Assembly: GCF_009797025.1 (NCBI RefSeq)
Contig: NZ_CP047027.1
Location: forward strand, 3,720,001 to 3,784,000
Length of the DNA: 64,000 bases
Source: Cellulophaga sp. L1A9
Lineage (GTDB): Bacteria > Bacteroidota > Bacteroidia > Flavobacteriales > Flavobacteriaceae
Direction of reading: 5' to 3'
In this document: positions 10,085 through 20,967 of the stretch, one piece after another
How positions within the stretch are numbered: the first letter of the stretch is position 1
How the letters are laid out: each line of letters opens with the position of its first letter
Translations under genes and position numbers: made by a program
Notes under the pieces: generated by a model
Told to the model about the DNA's origin: nothing
What the model saw: only the letters and a program-made list of their open reading frames with translations
Database searches by the model: none

Positions 10085-10602
10085 AAATAAGATTGTTAAA
10101 TCATTTAAGTTTTAATTCGTTTTTTTGTAGTCAAAGACATTAGTAAGCCAAGTGTATTCTATGAAATTTTTTTGAATTTTCACTGAAATTAATAGCGTTA
10201 ATTATTCTTTTAAAAAGGTTCATGTTTGTTTGATTTTAGTTATTAATTTGAAATAGTGTAAACGTAAAGGGAATGAATTAAAAAGAGTTTCTAGAGCAAA
10301 ATCAAACACAACCGGTAAAAAATATAGATTTATTTTAGAACTTACTCTTATACGATAAAATTATAAGTACAAGTTCTGTTGCAGCAGCTATCGGTAGCGA
10401 GTATTTAGTTGATTATCCTGATATTTGAAGCACTCAATTTTTTCGGATGATATTCCTAATCACGAAAAATTTCCTTTTAACGCAAACTGAAAGTAAAAAA
10501 TTGAATAGTTGTTTTTAGCAATTGCAAATGCTAAGCATATTGTCCGTTCAAGTAGCGCATTAATCATCATAAATTAAGTTTTTATTGATAATTTAAATTT
10601 AA
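10085..10602. other. Intergenic, no gene recognised
   Basis: The stretch is A+T-rich with only short open frames broken by stops. Nothing could be matched to a known family. It may be further decayed island sequence. Confidence 0.4.
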
Positions 10603-11070
10603 ATGAACATGAATATATTTTCTTACATATTGGCTTTATTTACTTCCGTAGGGGCTATGACTATGTTTAGCTTAATAATGAGTGTTATTTCAAACTGTGA
10701 ATTTAGAGAGAATATTTTGCTTTCTAAATTAATGAGTGGCCATTCTCTGAATGAAAAAGAAAGTCTAAAGTATGTAATTTTAGGCTGGTTAGCACATTTT
10801 TTTTTGGGAGGATTCTTTTTAGTGATTTATACTTATTTGTGGTATAATACAGCGTTATTGCAACATGCATTAGGTTCTATTTTATTTGGCATTATTATCG
10901 GTATACTAGGAATATTAGGTTGGACTATGCTTTTTAAAATGGCATCTAATCCTCCGCAAATCAATTATAAAATATATTATATTCAACTCATTGTGGCTCA
11001 CATACATTTTAGTTTGGGTAATTTTCTAATTTTTTCTCTGTTGGGTTATGAGCCGTCTATGCTATTTTAA
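10603..11070 (+). CDS. Small integral membrane protein, unknown function
   Basis: This 155-residue protein has four predicted membrane segments (about residues 5-28, 58-82, 88-115 and 128-148) and few charged residues. The second segment contains WLAHFFLGG and the last contains AHIHFSLGN, so histidines lie in or next to the membrane. I do not recognise the family. It stands alone between the integrase remnant and the IS3 element, with no partner gene. The first ATG (10603) was taken; the second ATG two codons later is an equal alternative. Confidence 0.6.
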   Translation: MNMNIFSYILALFTSVGAMTMFSLIMSVISNCEFRENILLSKLMSGHSLNEKESLKYVILGWLAHFFLGGFFLVIYTYLWYNTALLQHALGSILFGIIIGILGILGWTMLFKMASNPPQINYKIYYIQLIVAHIHFSLGNFLIFSLLGYEPSMLF

Positions 11071-11402
11071 AGCAAAAAAGTCAAATAATTTAAAAAAATT
11101 AAGGTCATATTCTAACATAATGCATTACACGGTCACTGTAAGTCCAATTGAATTATATATTTTAGATCATTTACTTTTTTCAGAGTCCTTTGATTACCTT
11201 TTTTAGTCGACTTTCTTTCTGGATTTGAAGATAGAAAAGGGTTATAAATAGGAATGCAGGACAATCCGTTTTATGTGCCCGCTAATTTTAAATACTGGTC
11301 TTTTACTATCAAAAAGGGAAGGGACTCAAAGAAGACTAAGCGACAAGTTATTGAAATGCAAAACGTATAAAGTTCACTAAAAAGTTGATTGAGCGAATAG
11401 TT
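11071..11402. other. Intergenic between the membrane protein and the IS3 element
   Basis: No gene or clear hairpin is visible. The sequence is A+T-rich and crossed by stops in all frames. Confidence 0.4.
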
Positions 11403-11459
11403 TAGCCCCTAATAAGTTCGGAGTGATCTTTTAAATTTCAAACTTAATATATTTGAGAT

Positions 11460-11771
11460 ATGAAATACAAGAAATGGACCTTAGATCAGAAGTTAGAAAT
11501 TCTCTCTATTTCAGAAGAGATCGGCATCATAGAAGCCTGTCGTAAATACGGAGTTAGTACAGGTACTTTTTATAGTTGGAAGACGAAACATGAGAGTCAA
11601 GGAGAAGCAGGCTTAAAAGTCATCTATGATACTAAAAGTAAAGAACACAAGCAGGCAGAAGAAGAAAACCGAATACTACGTAAGCTTCTAACCAATAAGG
11701 AAATTGAATTAGAAGTACAACGAGAACTTTTAAAAAAAAAGTTTGGAACGTCCGATCCAAGAAAGATTTAG
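11460..11771 (+). CDS. IS3-family transposase OrfA (helix-turn-helix subunit)
   Basis: 103 residues. The N-terminal helix-turn-helix (about 5-50: WTLDQKLEILS, EACRKYGVSTGTFYSWK) binds the element ends. A heptad leucine stretch (about 68-95) should mediate pairing with OrfB. In this family orfA and orfB are normally joined by -1 frameshifting near the end of orfA. An A-rich run at about 11731-11739 could be the slip site. The frame closes with TAG then TGA. Confidence 0.85.
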   Translation: MKYKKWTLDQKLEILSISEEIGIIEACRKYGVSTGTFYSWKTKHESQGEAGLKVIYDTKSKEHKQAEEENRILRKLLTNKEIELEVQRELLKKKFGTSDPRKI

Positions 11772-11774
11772 TGA

Positions 11775-12664
11775 ACTGTTTATAGCAAGCATAAAATTAG
11801 TAAAACCAACATAATTAATATGGTAGGGATGGTTCATAGTAGCTATTACCGTACTCCAAGTTTTGGTAAAAAGGGTAATACTCCTAGTAAACTCACCTAT
11901 CATAAATCTAGAGGTTGGGTTAATCAAGACGCTCTTATTGCTTCTATAAAGAGATTTTAAGTCATGAATTTATAGATTGTGGTTACCGATTAATGACTTC
12001 TTACTTAAAAAAAGAAGCATACCTGATTAATCATAAAAAGCTCTACAGAATTATGAAAGAACAGGGAATGCTAAAACTAGAGAATCGGATAAACAGGAGT
12101 GGTTCTGGGCGTAAATTTGTAAAATTCAGAAAAGTAAATACCTCAAGACCAATGGAATGTTTAGAGATGGATATAAAGATGGTATGGATTCCTAATGTGG
12201 GTAAAAACGCTTATTTATTATCCATCATAGACGTACATACTCGTAGAATATTAAAAGACTATTTTTCTTTTTCTATTAAACAGGATAAGGTGATAGCGTT
12301 TTTATCAGAGTTGTTTGCAGAATACCAATACCCTGATAACGTTGTTATTAGAAGTGACAACGGTAGTCAGTTTATTGCAAATAATGTACGTGAATATCTT
12401 GGACTAATTGGGGTTCAGCAAGAATTTGCACATATAGCCACACCAGAAGAAAATGCGCATATAGAAGCCTATCATGGAATACTAAAAAAAGAAATTTTTA
12501 AAAGAGTGGATTACACATGTTTTGGGCAAATTGAACAAATCTTAAAAAGGTATGTGACTTTTTACAACAATACTAGGTTACATGGGCTCTTAGGGCGTAT
12601 TACACCAATGGAAAAATGGAACGCTGATAAACACCTAATTCTAATGAAAAAAATAACAGCTTAA
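11775..12664 (+). pseudogene. IS3-family transposase OrfB (integrase core), N-terminal frameshift
   Basis: From 11775 one frame reads orfB-like sequence (NMVGMVHSSYYRTPSFGKK, LTYHKSRGWVNQDALIASIK) until a stop at 11958-11960. The match then continues one frame over (KEILSHEF, DCGYRLMTSYLKKEA) into an open stretch from 11993 to 12664. A single-base loss near 11950 explains this. The DDE core is intact: D in LEMDIKMVWI, D in RSDNGSQF and E in ENAHIEAYH. The open part alone (223 residues) lacks the N-terminal helices, so the enzyme is probably dead. Confidence 0.8.
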
Positions 12665-12709
12665 GCTATAATCGAAATTTAAAAGATTACTCTTGTTTTA
12701 TAGGGGTCA

Positions 12710-13146
12710 AAACAAGTGGTTGGATTGTATAAGGGTTAAATTCTACTAATAATTTGATTAGGCGAACGTAAGTCAAAAAGAACTTTCAAAAAAATCAACT
12801 TTAATTACTTTATGGCTTTTGTTCAAGACTACTAAACGCCGCATTTTTCCGGAAAAGTAATGTAAGGAAATGGGGTAAATTTACTAGATAATGACCGCGT
12901 AATCAGGATTTAATAGCTAACTATTTTTGGTAAAAGAGAGGGGTTAATTCTTTAATTTACCGTAAAAGTGTGTCATTTTATTGAGGTTTCAAGCTGATTT
13001 GGCTTAAATTAAAAGGAATAACTAGGGTTAAAAACACTTGAAAAACTGTATTTCAATAAGTTAAAATTTTGTTACATCCCACTGCGTGTCACCTTCTTGC
13101 CATTCGTTACCAGGATTAATTCAGGCTTTTAGTGAATGAATAATAT
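12710..13146. other. Intergenic, nothing recognised
   Basis: No open frame of useful length and no clear hairpin before 13147. It separates the IS3 element from the end of the T9SS cassette. Confidence 0.4.
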
Positions 13147-13178
13147 AAAAGAGCCACTTGTTATCAGGTGGCTCTTTT
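13147..13178 (-). terminator. Terminator of the island T9SS operon
   Basis: AAAAGAGCCACTTG (13147-13160), loop TTAT, CAGGTGGCTCTTTT (13165-13178), with one G-T wobble. It lies 22 bases beyond the stop of the PorE-like gene. The A/T flanks would make it bidirectional. Confidence 0.9.
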
Positions 13179-13200
13179 ACTATTGTATTTGTTAAAGAAT

Positions 13201-15141
13201 TTATTTATCTATCACTATAAACTCTGATCGTCTATTTTCCTGGTGCATTACCTCAGAACAATCTACACCATTAATACAATCATTGAGTAAATTAGACTCT
13301 CCAAATCCATTACTCTTTATCCTCTCTGCTTTTATCCCATTAAGTGTTAAATAAGATTTTGTAGCGTCGGCTCTTTTTTCAGAGAGTTTTTGATTGAATT
13401 TCTCACCTCCACGGGAATCAGAATAAGATTTCACCTGAATATTTAAATCTGGATATAAATTTAAATATTCTACTATTTCATTCAATTTTTCTTCTTGATC
13501 TTTACGTATATTCCATTTATTATAATCAAAGTATAAATTATCTAGCTGCAATAGTTTAAATAAATCATTACCTACAATTGCTTTTTCAATAGGTACAGAG
13601 TTTAGCTTTATGATTAAGTTTAGTTCTTTATCTGTTGGTTTTACTGTAATTGAAGTTGTATCATTTACAAATTCTTCTTTTTTTGTAATTAATTTATAGT
13701 TCCCTTCTTTTAAGGGTAAACTAAAATTGAAGTCTCCATTAACACTTGACACAGTGCTTTTTATTTTCTCATTATTTAAATCAACCAAATCTACATTAAC
13801 AGAAGTAATAATTGAATCTAAATGTTCATGCTTCACAATACCATTAATAATTTTAGTCCTAATTAATTCAAGTCTTTTTGACTGTGTAAAACTATAAATA
13901 TCATCACCTCCTTTACCCCCCTCACGATTAGATGAGAAAAATCCTTTTTGATTATTTATTATAAATCCAAAATCATCAGAAGGACCATTTATTGGTTTAC
14001 CTACATTTTGAACATAAAAATCATTAGATATATTTAGCTTAGTCACAAATACGTCTAAGCCTCCCAAACCTGGGTGCCCATCCGAAGCAAAATACATAAC
14101 ATTATCATCTGTTATAAATGGGAATGTTTCTCTACTCTCTGTGTTAATTGAAGGTCCTAAATTTACCGGAGTACCAAAACTACCTTCAGCCCCAATACTT
14201 ACAACAAAAATATCAGATAACCCTAAAGAACCAGGCATGTCTGATACAAAATATAGTTTTGATTCATCTGAACTCAAAGCTGGGTGAGCAGCAGAATAAT
14301 CATCTCCATTAAAGGGTAACTCTTTAATATTTGTCCATTCATTATTTACAAGATTAGCAGAATAGATTTTAAGTCTACTAACTCCATCTTCATCTCTTTT
14401 AAAATTTTTCTTGTCAAAATTATTTCTTGTAAAGTAGATAGTTTTACCATCTTTAGTGAAAACAGAAGAAGTCTCTTCAGATTTCGAATTTAATAACTTT
14501 GAAAACAATTCTGAATTTGTAAAATCGCCATCGTCAGACTTATCTGTGGCTATATATAAATCATTAAAAGATCCGTTATCCCATAAATGAATATTTTTTT
14601 TAACTAAACCTGTATCCCTCGCTGAAGAAAAAATTAATTTTTCACCATAATAAGAAGGTGAAAAATCTTCGTAACTGCTATTAATAGCACTATTTTTAAT
14701 TGTAAATCTACCTGAATTATTATCTATGTCATTTAAATAATTTGGCTGTGCTTTAAGTAAATTTGCTCGATTATCAGATTTACTTAAATCTAAAAAAGTC
14801 TGTAACCACTTATTAGCCTCATCAAGCTCGCCAGTACTTTTTAAAGTTTGAGCATATTTATAAAAATAAGTTATATCAAAAGATTCATTTGGTAATGAAA
14901 GTTGCTTTCCATACCATTCTGAAGCTCTACCATACTCACCTAAATTATAATATGCATCTCCTAAATTCTTATAAGCATCATAAGAACTATAGTTTTTTGA
15001 AATTAGATATTCATATGCTTCTATTGCATTTTCAAATGCATAGTTATCAAATTGAATTTCTGCTTTTTTTTCAATTTTAGTTTGGCCTTTAAGATATCCA
15101 AACGCAAATAATATATATATAAATATGTAGTTGTATTTCAT
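13201..15141 (-). CDS. PorE-like OmpA-family protein (TPR, beta-propeller, OmpA)
   Basis: 646 residues with a signal peptide (about 1-19). TPR-like helices follow (about 25-125: NLGDAYYNLGEYGRASEWY), then a PD40/WD40-like propeller (about 150-425, with FSSARDTG, YFTRNN, YFVSDMPGSLGLSDIF, YFASDGHPGLGGLDVF). A carboxypeptidase-regulatory-like domain (about 435-515) and a C-terminal OmpA peptidoglycan-binding domain (about 540-646: DSRG, LSEKRA, NRRSEF) complete it. The order matches PorE of the T9SS, which ties the outer-membrane complex to peptidoglycan. It is last in an operon, 12 bases after porP/sprF. The paralogue at 35860 has the same architecture. Confidence 0.85.
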   Translation of the reverse strand: MKYNYIFIYILFAFGYLKGQTKIEKKAEIQFDNYAFENAIEAYEYLISKNYSSYDAYKNLGDAYYNLGEYGRASEWYGKQLSLPNESFDITYFYKYAQTLKSTGELDEANKWLQTFLDLSKSDNRANLLKAQPNYLNDIDNNSGRFTIKNSAINSSYEDFSPSYYGEKLIFSSARDTGLVKKNIHLWDNGSFNDLYIATDKSDDGDFTNSELFSKLLNSKSEETSSVFTKDGKTIYFTRNNFDKKNFKRDEDGVSRLKIYSANLVNNEWTNIKELPFNGDDYSAAHPALSSDESKLYFVSDMPGSLGLSDIFVVSIGAEGSFGTPVNLGPSINTESRETFPFITDDNVMYFASDGHPGLGGLDVFVTKLNISNDFYVQNVGKPINGPSDDFGFIINNQKGFFSSNREGGKGGDDIYSFTQSKRLELIRTKIINGIVKHEHLDSIITSVNVDLVDLNNEKIKSTVSSVNGDFNFSLPLKEGNYKLITKKEEFVNDTTSITVKPTDKELNLIIKLNSVPIEKAIVGNDLFKLLQLDNLYFDYNKWNIRKDQEEKLNEIVEYLNLYPDLNIQVKSYSDSRGGEKFNQKLSEKRADATKSYLTLNGIKAERIKSNGFGESNLLNDCINGVDCSEVMHQENRRSEFIVIDK

Positions 15142-15153
15142 TTTTTTTGGGTT

Positions 15154-16092
15154 TTAGAAAAATCTAGATGTTTTAACTTTTTTAAATTTTGATATTAATT
15201 CATAACGTAAAAAAACTTCGAAAGAACCATCATTAAAGCTAGTGTTGCCTAAGTTAGTTATTTCTTTATCATATGCTAAACCTAACATAAACTGATCAGA
15301 AACTTGAAAGCCAAACAGGCCACTTAAAGCAGCATCCCATCTATATGCCGCACCTAATACAAACTTATCATTAAACATAAAATTAGCTGATACATCTATT
15401 TGTAAAGGAGCTCCATTTACAGCTTTTATAAGGGTTGATGGTTTAAATTTTAAATTAGGATTTAAATTAAATACATATCCAGAAATTAGATATAAATTAA
15501 TTCTCTCTTCAGCAGTGAAAGAATCTACATTACCTGAATTATCAAAATGTTGTGTTTTTAAAAAATTAGGTGCAGATAATCCAAGATAGAATTTGTCTGT
15601 ATGATAATATACACCAGCTCCAAAATTTGGAGAGAAATTTTTATCTACAGTTTCTTCACCACCTAGGTTTAAATCAGGCCTATATGATTGTAATTTATTC
15701 AAATCTATATTTAAAAAATGGCCTCCAGCTTTTAATCCTAAAGAAAGCTTGCCTTTATCAGAAACAGGTATTGTATAAGAAAATGTAGCATCAAAAGTTG
15801 TTTCTTGATTGGTACCATTTCCTATTTGATCATTTACAATGGATAAGCCAAGACCTACTCTTCTTCCAACTGGTGAATGAATATTAAATGTTTGAGTAAC
15901 AGGCGCTCCATCAAGTCCAACCCATTGTGACCTATGCAATGCCCCTATACTTAATACGCCTCTTGCCCCTGTATAAGCAGGGTTAACAGCTAAAGTATTA
16001 TACATATATTGAGTATATTGAGCGTCTTGTTGTGCTTTTATTTCGGTAATAACACTTAATATAATTAGTGTTAATAATATATATTTTTTCAT
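15154..16092 (-). CDS. PorP/SprF family T9SS outer-membrane protein
   Basis: 312 residues with a signal peptide (about 1-20). The hallmark N-terminal block QDAQYTQYMYNTLAVNPAYT comes next, then RSQWVGLDGAPVTQTFN, LSIVNDQIGNGTN and FGAGVYYH, typical of the 14-strand PorP/SprF barrel. SprF-type proteins are needed for secretion or surface attachment of type B CTD proteins. This copy sits 21 bases after one such gene and 12 bases before the PorE-like gene, so it is probably the dedicated partner of the 1232-residue adhesin. It is strikingly similar to the copy at 34901. Confidence 0.9.
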   Translation of the reverse strand: MKKYILLTLIILSVITEIKAQQDAQYTQYMYNTLAVNPAYTGARGVLSIGALHRSQWVGLDGAPVTQTFNIHSPVGRRVGLGLSIVNDQIGNGTNQETTFDATFSYTIPVSDKGKLSLGLKAGGHFLNIDLNKLQSYRPDLNLGGEETVDKNFSPNFGAGVYYHTDKFYLGLSAPNFLKTQHFDNSGNVDSFTAEERINLYLISGYVFNLNPNLKFKPSTLIKAVNGAPLQIDVSANFMFNDKFVLGAAYRWDAALSGLFGFQVSDQFMLGLAYDKEITNLGNTSFNDGSFEVFLRYELISKFKKVKTSRFF

Positions 16093-16113
16093 AATTTTAG
16101 AAATATGTTTTGT

Positions 16114-19100
16114 TTATCTAACAATGTATAAAAAGCCAGATTTTGTTTTTGAGGTTTCTCCATCAACATATTTTAGAATGTAAAAATATACGCCTGATGG
16201 TAGTTGATCTTCTTGATTTACAGTAGCTCTTGCGTTTGAAATACCTCTAAAATCATTAGTTCCATTTTGATATGAACTGTTTTCAAAAACAACTACACCC
16301 CAACGGTTGTAGACTTGGAAATTATTATCTGGATAATTCTCAATGTTTATAATTCTAAAGAAACCTTCATCTATTTGTGGCCCTACAGTCTCATTGTCTA
16401 TAATTATAGTGTCTTCAGCCAATTCTTCTAAAGATGACTGTCTATAATCAACATCTCCTCCTGACACTTGTGTATCTGGTAAAGTCGACGGATCTTCTAT
16501 TTCATCATTAACATCAAAACCATCATTAACATCAGTACCTTCAAAGCCATCGTCTAAACCATCACCATCGGTATCAATATTGGTAACAGAACCTCTATTT
16601 GCTTCAATAATGTCTGATAGTCCATCATTATCTGCATCAGCGTCTAAATAATCTAATATACCATCATCATCTGTGTCAATTAGCATAAGTGCATCTAAGT
16701 AAGCCAAGTCAATCCCTTCTAAATTAACAGCTTCAGTAGGAGCTATATAATTGAATGTCTCTTGAGCTTCTATATTATCTGGAATACCATCATTATCAGC
16801 ATCAATGTCTAAATGATTTGGAATACTATCGTCATCAGTATCCGTTGGATCTGTTAATGGGTTATTGTCACCATCAATATTGGCATCCTCAACAGTATCT
16901 AAAATTCCGTCATTATCATCATCTAAGTCTATTGTATTAGGAACATTATCACCGTCAGTATCAAGTCTGTCATCTGTTGCGTCTAAATAGTCTGGTGTAC
17001 CATCGCCATCAGTATCGTCATTTGTTGGATCACCATCACTATCGGTATCTTCATCTGATGTATTTATTGTGTCAGCATCATCGTCTAAATCTCTATAATT
17101 AACATCTTCTGTTTCATCAGTATCTGGTAAATCATTCAAGGGATCATTGATCTCATCATTTACATCAAAACCATCATTAATATTTGATCCTTCAAAACCA
17201 TCATCTAAACCATCTCCATCAGTATCTACTCCTGTGTAAGTTTGATCTGGAATACCATCAAAATTAAAGTCGTTTCCTTCATTACTATCTGGAACCGAAT
17301 CGTTGTCAGAATCTAGATCAATATAATCAGGGTTATCCTCGCTGTCATGATTATTAGGTATTATACCTCCAAGGTAGGCGCTATTTATTCCGCTGTTAGA
17401 AGCATAGGTGTTTTCTGTATCATTATTTGGTGAAATATAACCTAGAGTAGTTTGTGCTTCAATATTATCAGGAATACCATCATCATCTGAATCTATGTCC
17501 AAACGGTCTTTTTTGCCATCCAAATCAAAATCTTTATCTGCTAATGGGTTTGTTTCTATATTATCAGCAACTCCATTATTATTTATATCTACCATTGTTG
17601 AGGCATCTCCTAAAGTTGGATAATCAACTCTACCATCACCATCAGTATCAACACCACCTGCTTCGGTAATATCTAAGATACCATCGTTATCAGAATCAAT
17701 ATCTAAATGATTTTGGAGACCATCACCGTCAGTATCTAATGTTGTTTCATCTGTGTCTAAAATACCATCATTGTCATCATCCAAATCAATATCATCTTCA
17801 ATGCCATCATTATCACTATCATTACCCACTAGTATTGACGCTGACGGGTTATCCTGAGTATAATTACTATCTATCTGATCTTGTGTGTTATAAACAGTGT
17901 TGGTTAAAATGTTAGAGCTATTATTAGCTGGCAATGCATTGACAGTTGCCGTAATTAATATTGATTGTATTTCTCCCGCTGACATAGTACCAACTGCCCA
18001 ATTTGGACTAATCCAAGTTCCTTTGCTTGGTGCCCCGTCAACTAATGTTAAGCCTGTGGGTAATGAATCTTCAAGATTAAGATTGGTAACATTATCTATA
18101 CCAAGGCTTTCTACTGTAATTGTAAAAGTTACCACATCTCCTTCTTCTACGCTCTGTTGGTCAACCGTTTTGGTAATAACCAATTCTGGCTCACAATAAT
18201 ATATACTGAATGAATTCGAGGTAAAGGCGCAACCACCAGAGGTTACTTCTACATAAACTTCTCCAATGGCTGTAGGTGTATAACTCTGTAAAGTAGCTCC
18301 AATAACTGGTTGATCATTATGATACCATTGATAAGTATCAAATATAGCAGATAATGTTATAGTATTACCTAAACACAAGTCCTCAGTGCTTTCTTTAATT
18401 TCAACAACAGGGACGGTATCAAAGCCAGAAAAATAAGATGCAGTGCCAATAGCTCCATTAAATCCTACATATCCGACTGAAATTGGCCCAGATGATGCAA
18501 CTTTGACATCACCGATTAGATTAGGTACATAAAAAGTTTTCCAATCTGTATTCCCCAAAACAGTTTTAGAAGTAGGTAAGGTTACTACACCATTATTATC
18601 AGTTACAATGATATTGGCATCTGGAGTTGACGTAGATGCCAAAAGTGTAATGCCTCCTGTAACTGTAACATTTGGTAATTGATTTATATTCGCAATATTA
18701 TCCACAATCTGGGGCATTAAGCAATTTACAGGAGAAATAAAATTCATCCCTAGGTTAGGATACCCATCGTCACCTGCAGTTAATTGATAGGCATAGGCGT
18801 TTTTAGAAGTTCTTACGTACATATTATCTCCAGCTACATTACCTGAATAATTAGATCCATCAATGGCGATATATTCTCCTTTATTCAATGTAGCAAAAGG
18901 GGTAGTGCCTTCATTAACAAATACTCTGGTTCTATTTTCTGTTGCAATAACTACGGGAAATTCTAATGCATCACTACCATTCCCACGCATAAAAACATAT
19001 TCCCTACCCAACCTATCAATTGGTACTGACTGGTCCATACCTGCATCTTGGTTATTAACATCTTGAATCAAACCTACCATAAGGTTTCCATTGCTCAATG

Positions 19101-19812
19101 CTATGTTTTTATCTGATACAATACTTGCGCCAATAGTACCAAATCTATTATCTGGATTGCCTGACGAGGGAGCCTCTAAGACAAAAGTTTCATTTGCATT
19201 TAAAGTTATTGTAATAGAATCATCAGTAATACCATCTATATCTGTACCTAAACGAAAAGTACAATCGGTATCATAATCAGATATTACAACAGTTGTATTA
19301 TCTTCTGTGGCCATAATACCCATTGTTATATTGTGATTACTATTACGAGTGCTAGTATCTACATTAGGTATAGCCCCCCATTTAAAATTGGTACCTAAAG
19401 CTGTTCTTCCTTTACTAGTTAAGGATTCTCCCTGTGAAGTTGAATTTCCTCTAAAACTCACATAAAATTCTTGACCTCCAATAGATTGCAATTTAAGTCC
19501 ACTATTTTGTAATACAATACCCGTATTACTTTCAGAAACCATGGTTATATCATTACTATTACCGGGTAAATTGTACTTGTAGGGAGTAGCATTTGATACT
19601 GTTATTGTTGTTATTGGGGTAGGGTTTATTCCTCTATAAATTTCAATATCAAAGGGATCTGTCTCTGGAGTGGATATAAATAATGCTTGGGATGTAAATA
19701 TTGCCGTATTGTCTGATAATTTTAGTGGAGGCAAATAATGAAGGTCACTTAATTGGGCATTTGACCAATTAGTAATGCAGAGGAAAATCAAAAAAAAGTA
19801 TATTTTTTTCAT
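16114..19812 (-). CDS. IgGFc-binding/DUF11/thrombospondin-3 surface protein with type B CTD
   Basis: 1232 residues with a signal peptide (about 1-19). Residues about 140-470 resemble the IgGFc-binding N-terminal domain ([40 protein letters not shown]). An immunoglobulin-like segment and a DUF11 domain (about 545-640: [16 protein letters not shown]) follow. A long run of Ca-binding thrombospondin type 3 repeats (about 670-1120) is rich in DxDxDG and DDDNDGI. The C-terminus ([34 protein letters not shown]) is a type B CTD. It should be a T9SS-exported, calcium-stiffened surface stalk. It leads the three-gene operon on the island, so horizontal acquisition is likely. Confidence 0.85.
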   Translation of the reverse strand: MKKIYFFLIFLCITNWSNAQLSDLHYLPPLKLSDNTAIFTSQALFISTPETDPFDIEIYRGINPTPITTITVSNATPYKYNLPGNSNDITMVSESNTGIVLQNSGLKLQSIGGQEFYVSFRGNSTSQGESLTSKGRTALGTNFKWGAIPNVDTSTRNSNHNITMGIMATEDNTTVVISDYDTDCTFRLGTDIDGITDDSITITLNANETFVLEAPSSGNPDNRFGTIGASIVSDKNIALSNGNLMVGLIQDVNNQDAGMDQSVPIDRLGREYVFMRGNGSDALEFPVVIATENRTRVFVNEGTTPFATLNKGEYIAIDGSNYSGNVAGDNMYVRTSKNAYAYQLTAGDDGYPNLGMNFISPVNCLMPQIVDNIANINQLPNVTVTGGITLLASTSTPDANIIVTDNNGVVTLPTSKTVLGNTDWKTFYVPNLIGDVKVASSGPISVGYVGFNGAIGTASYFSGFDTVPVVEIKESTEDLCLGNTITLSAIFDTYQWYHNDQPVIGATLQSYTPTAIGEVYVEVTSGGCAFTSNSFSIYYCEPELVITKTVDQQSVEEGDVVTFTITVESLGIDNVTNLNLEDSLPTGLTLVDGAPSKGTWISPNWAVGTMSAGEIQSILITATVNALPANNSSNILTNTVYNTQDQIDSNYTQDNPSASILVGNDSDNDGIEDDIDLDDDNDGILDTDETTLDTDGDGLQNHLDIDSDNDGILDITEAGGVDTDGDGRVDYPTLGDASTMVDINNNGVADNIETNPLADKDFDLDGKKDRLDIDSDDDGIPDNIEAQTTLGYISPNNDTENTYASNSGINSAYLGGIIPNNHDSEDNPDYIDLDSDNDSVPDSNEGNDFNFDGIPDQTYTGVDTDGDGLDDGFEGSNINDGFDVNDEINDPLNDLPDTDETEDVNYRDLDDDADTINTSDEDTDSDGDPTNDDTDGDGTPDYLDATDDRLDTDGDNVPNTIDLDDDNDGILDTVEDANIDGDNNPLTDPTDTDDDSIPNHLDIDADNDGIPDNIEAQETFNYIAPTEAVNLEGIDLAYLDALMLIDTDDDGILDYLDADADNDGLSDIIEANRGSVTNIDTDGDGLDDGFEGTDVNDGFDVNDEIEDPSTLPDTQVSGGDVDYRQSSLEELAEDTIIIDNETVGPQIDEGFFRIINIENYPDNNFQVYNRWGVVVFENSSYQNGTNDFRGISNARATVNQEDQLPSGVYFYILKYVDGETSKTKSGFLYIVR

Positions 19813-20692
19813 ATTTTTAGGTTTAAAAGATTTAGTGTTGTAGATTATATCTACGTAATTTTATTGTAATATGGATTTTATACATAATTTAAAAATTTGT
19901 AAAAATCATTTCGAAAGTAAAATTATATTAAAAAATAATTGTGTACTACAATTTTCGTTAAAAAGGGTTAATATTGGTTAAAATCAATGAAAATGCGGGA
20001 GGCTAGCAGGGTAATAATTTACTTTTGAAGCTGATTTTTTTGGTTTCTCTTTGAAGAATATTATACTATTCCAATAAAGTTAATTTGTGTTATATAGTAT
20101 TTAATTTATTTTTTATAGGTATTTGAATTACATTAGGGAAAGTATTAGTGCCATTTTGTAGGCTTCCCTATAAATAGGAAAGTTCATAATTCGATTTTAC
20201 AATCACTTCATAACATTCTTTGACCGCTAACTAATTAAATTACTACTAAAACTTCTACTACTACAATGAATAGTATATTTGTTGTAGTTGCATCGATTAT
20301 ATTTTGTAGATATTATTTTTTAATGAGGAATTTAAATAACTTATTATTAATTTCAATAGTTTTGGTATACATTTAGTTTACTTAGGCGAACTATACCACA
20401 ACATATTCTATAAATGCCTACTATTTATTTTATTCTCTACACAACGGTTAGCAAATGAATGAGGTAGCTTATGTACGGTTGCCCATGAATTAGAATTTGC
20501 ATCATTTATTGCTTTTCTAAATAAATGATAGTATGTTTAATTTAGACTATAATAATCTATCTTTATAGCAATAAAGAGGAATATAATTTGTTTATAAATA
20601 GTTTGATTTGACTTTAATGTTCAATTAGGTAAATAATACAAAATTAAAAGTGTTTAAAAATATTGTTAATTAGGTGTTTGTTATTTATTTTA
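19813..20692. other. Long A+T-rich intergenic at the right end of the island
   Basis: No coding potential is apparent over 880 bases. It should contain the promoter of the minus-strand T9SS operon. A weak candidate on the minus strand is TACTTTCG (19911-19918 in plus coordinates), one mismatch from TAnnTTTG. Otherwise nothing could be assigned. Confidence 0.4.
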
Positions 20693-20783
20693 GAATCCTC
20701 CCACCCCGAGAAAAAAGCTTCTGTGAAAACAGAAGCTTTTTTGTCTTTTATACGGTTTCAGAATATTAGAAATGAGAAACATA
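20693..20783 (+). repeat. Right direct repeat (attR-like) with tRNA-Pro 3' fragment and terminator
   Basis: GAATCCTCCCACCCCGA reproduces the last 17 bases of tRNA-Pro with one change. A copy of the tRNA terminator and about 40 further bases that match 9508-9547 follow. There is no acceptor 5' half or anticodon arm, so it is not a tRNA gene. It marks the distal boundary of the island. Confidence 0.75.
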
Positions 20784-20911
20784 CGCCTAGTTTGATAGTT
20801 GTACTAAGTTTTTAGTATCACAAAACCTCCTAAGGAATACGATCAGTTGAAGTTGTGAACTAGCGTTAAGTTGAGTTTTAAATATTCTACTTTCCCTATA
20901 ATAGGGTAAAC

Positions 20912-20950
20912 AAAAAAAAGGGTTTTGATTGCGATCAAAACCCTTTTTTT
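20912..20950 (-). terminator. Bidirectional terminator after the antiporter operon
   Basis: Eight A residues, GGGTTTTGAT, loop TGCG, ATCAAAACCC and seven T residues form a perfect stem. It lies just past the stop of the antiporter gene. Confidence 0.92.
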
Positions 20951-20967
20951 ATAAGCTGAATAGTTTT

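Larger units (their letters stand above)
11403..12709 (+). mobile_element. IS3-family insertion sequence (degenerate, about 1.3 kb)
   Basis: The left end (11403-11440, TAGCCCCTAATAAGTTCGG...) and the inverse of the right end (12672-12709, TGACCCCTATAAAACAAGA...) align over about 38 bases and share the inner block ATCTTTTAAATTTC. They bracket an orfA/orfB pair. Size and layout fit the IS3/IS150 type. No matching target duplication is obvious at the edges. orfB is frameshifted, so the copy is probably inactive. Confidence 0.8.
9475..20783. mobile_element. Putative decayed genomic island in tRNA-Pro
   Basis: The segment is bounded by the two 90-bp direct repeats. It contains an integrase pseudogene just inside the tRNA end, a small membrane-protein gene, a degenerate IS3-family element and a complete T9SS adhesin-PorP/SprF-PorE-like operon. 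Flanking genes outside (giant adhesin, antiporter operon) are unrelated. With the integrase dead and no other transfer genes visible, it is probably fixed. Island status is inferred from the repeats, the integrase remnant and the tRNA position. Confidence 0.65.

Noticed and set aside
13201..19812. Classifying the island operon as a phage or conjugative module
   Set aside because: All three genes are T9SS surface components; no capsid, relaxase or mating-pair genes are present.
20693..20709. Possible second tRNA-Pro
   Set aside because: Only the 3' 17 bases are present, with a mismatch in the T-stem; there is no anticodon arm or 5' acceptor strand.
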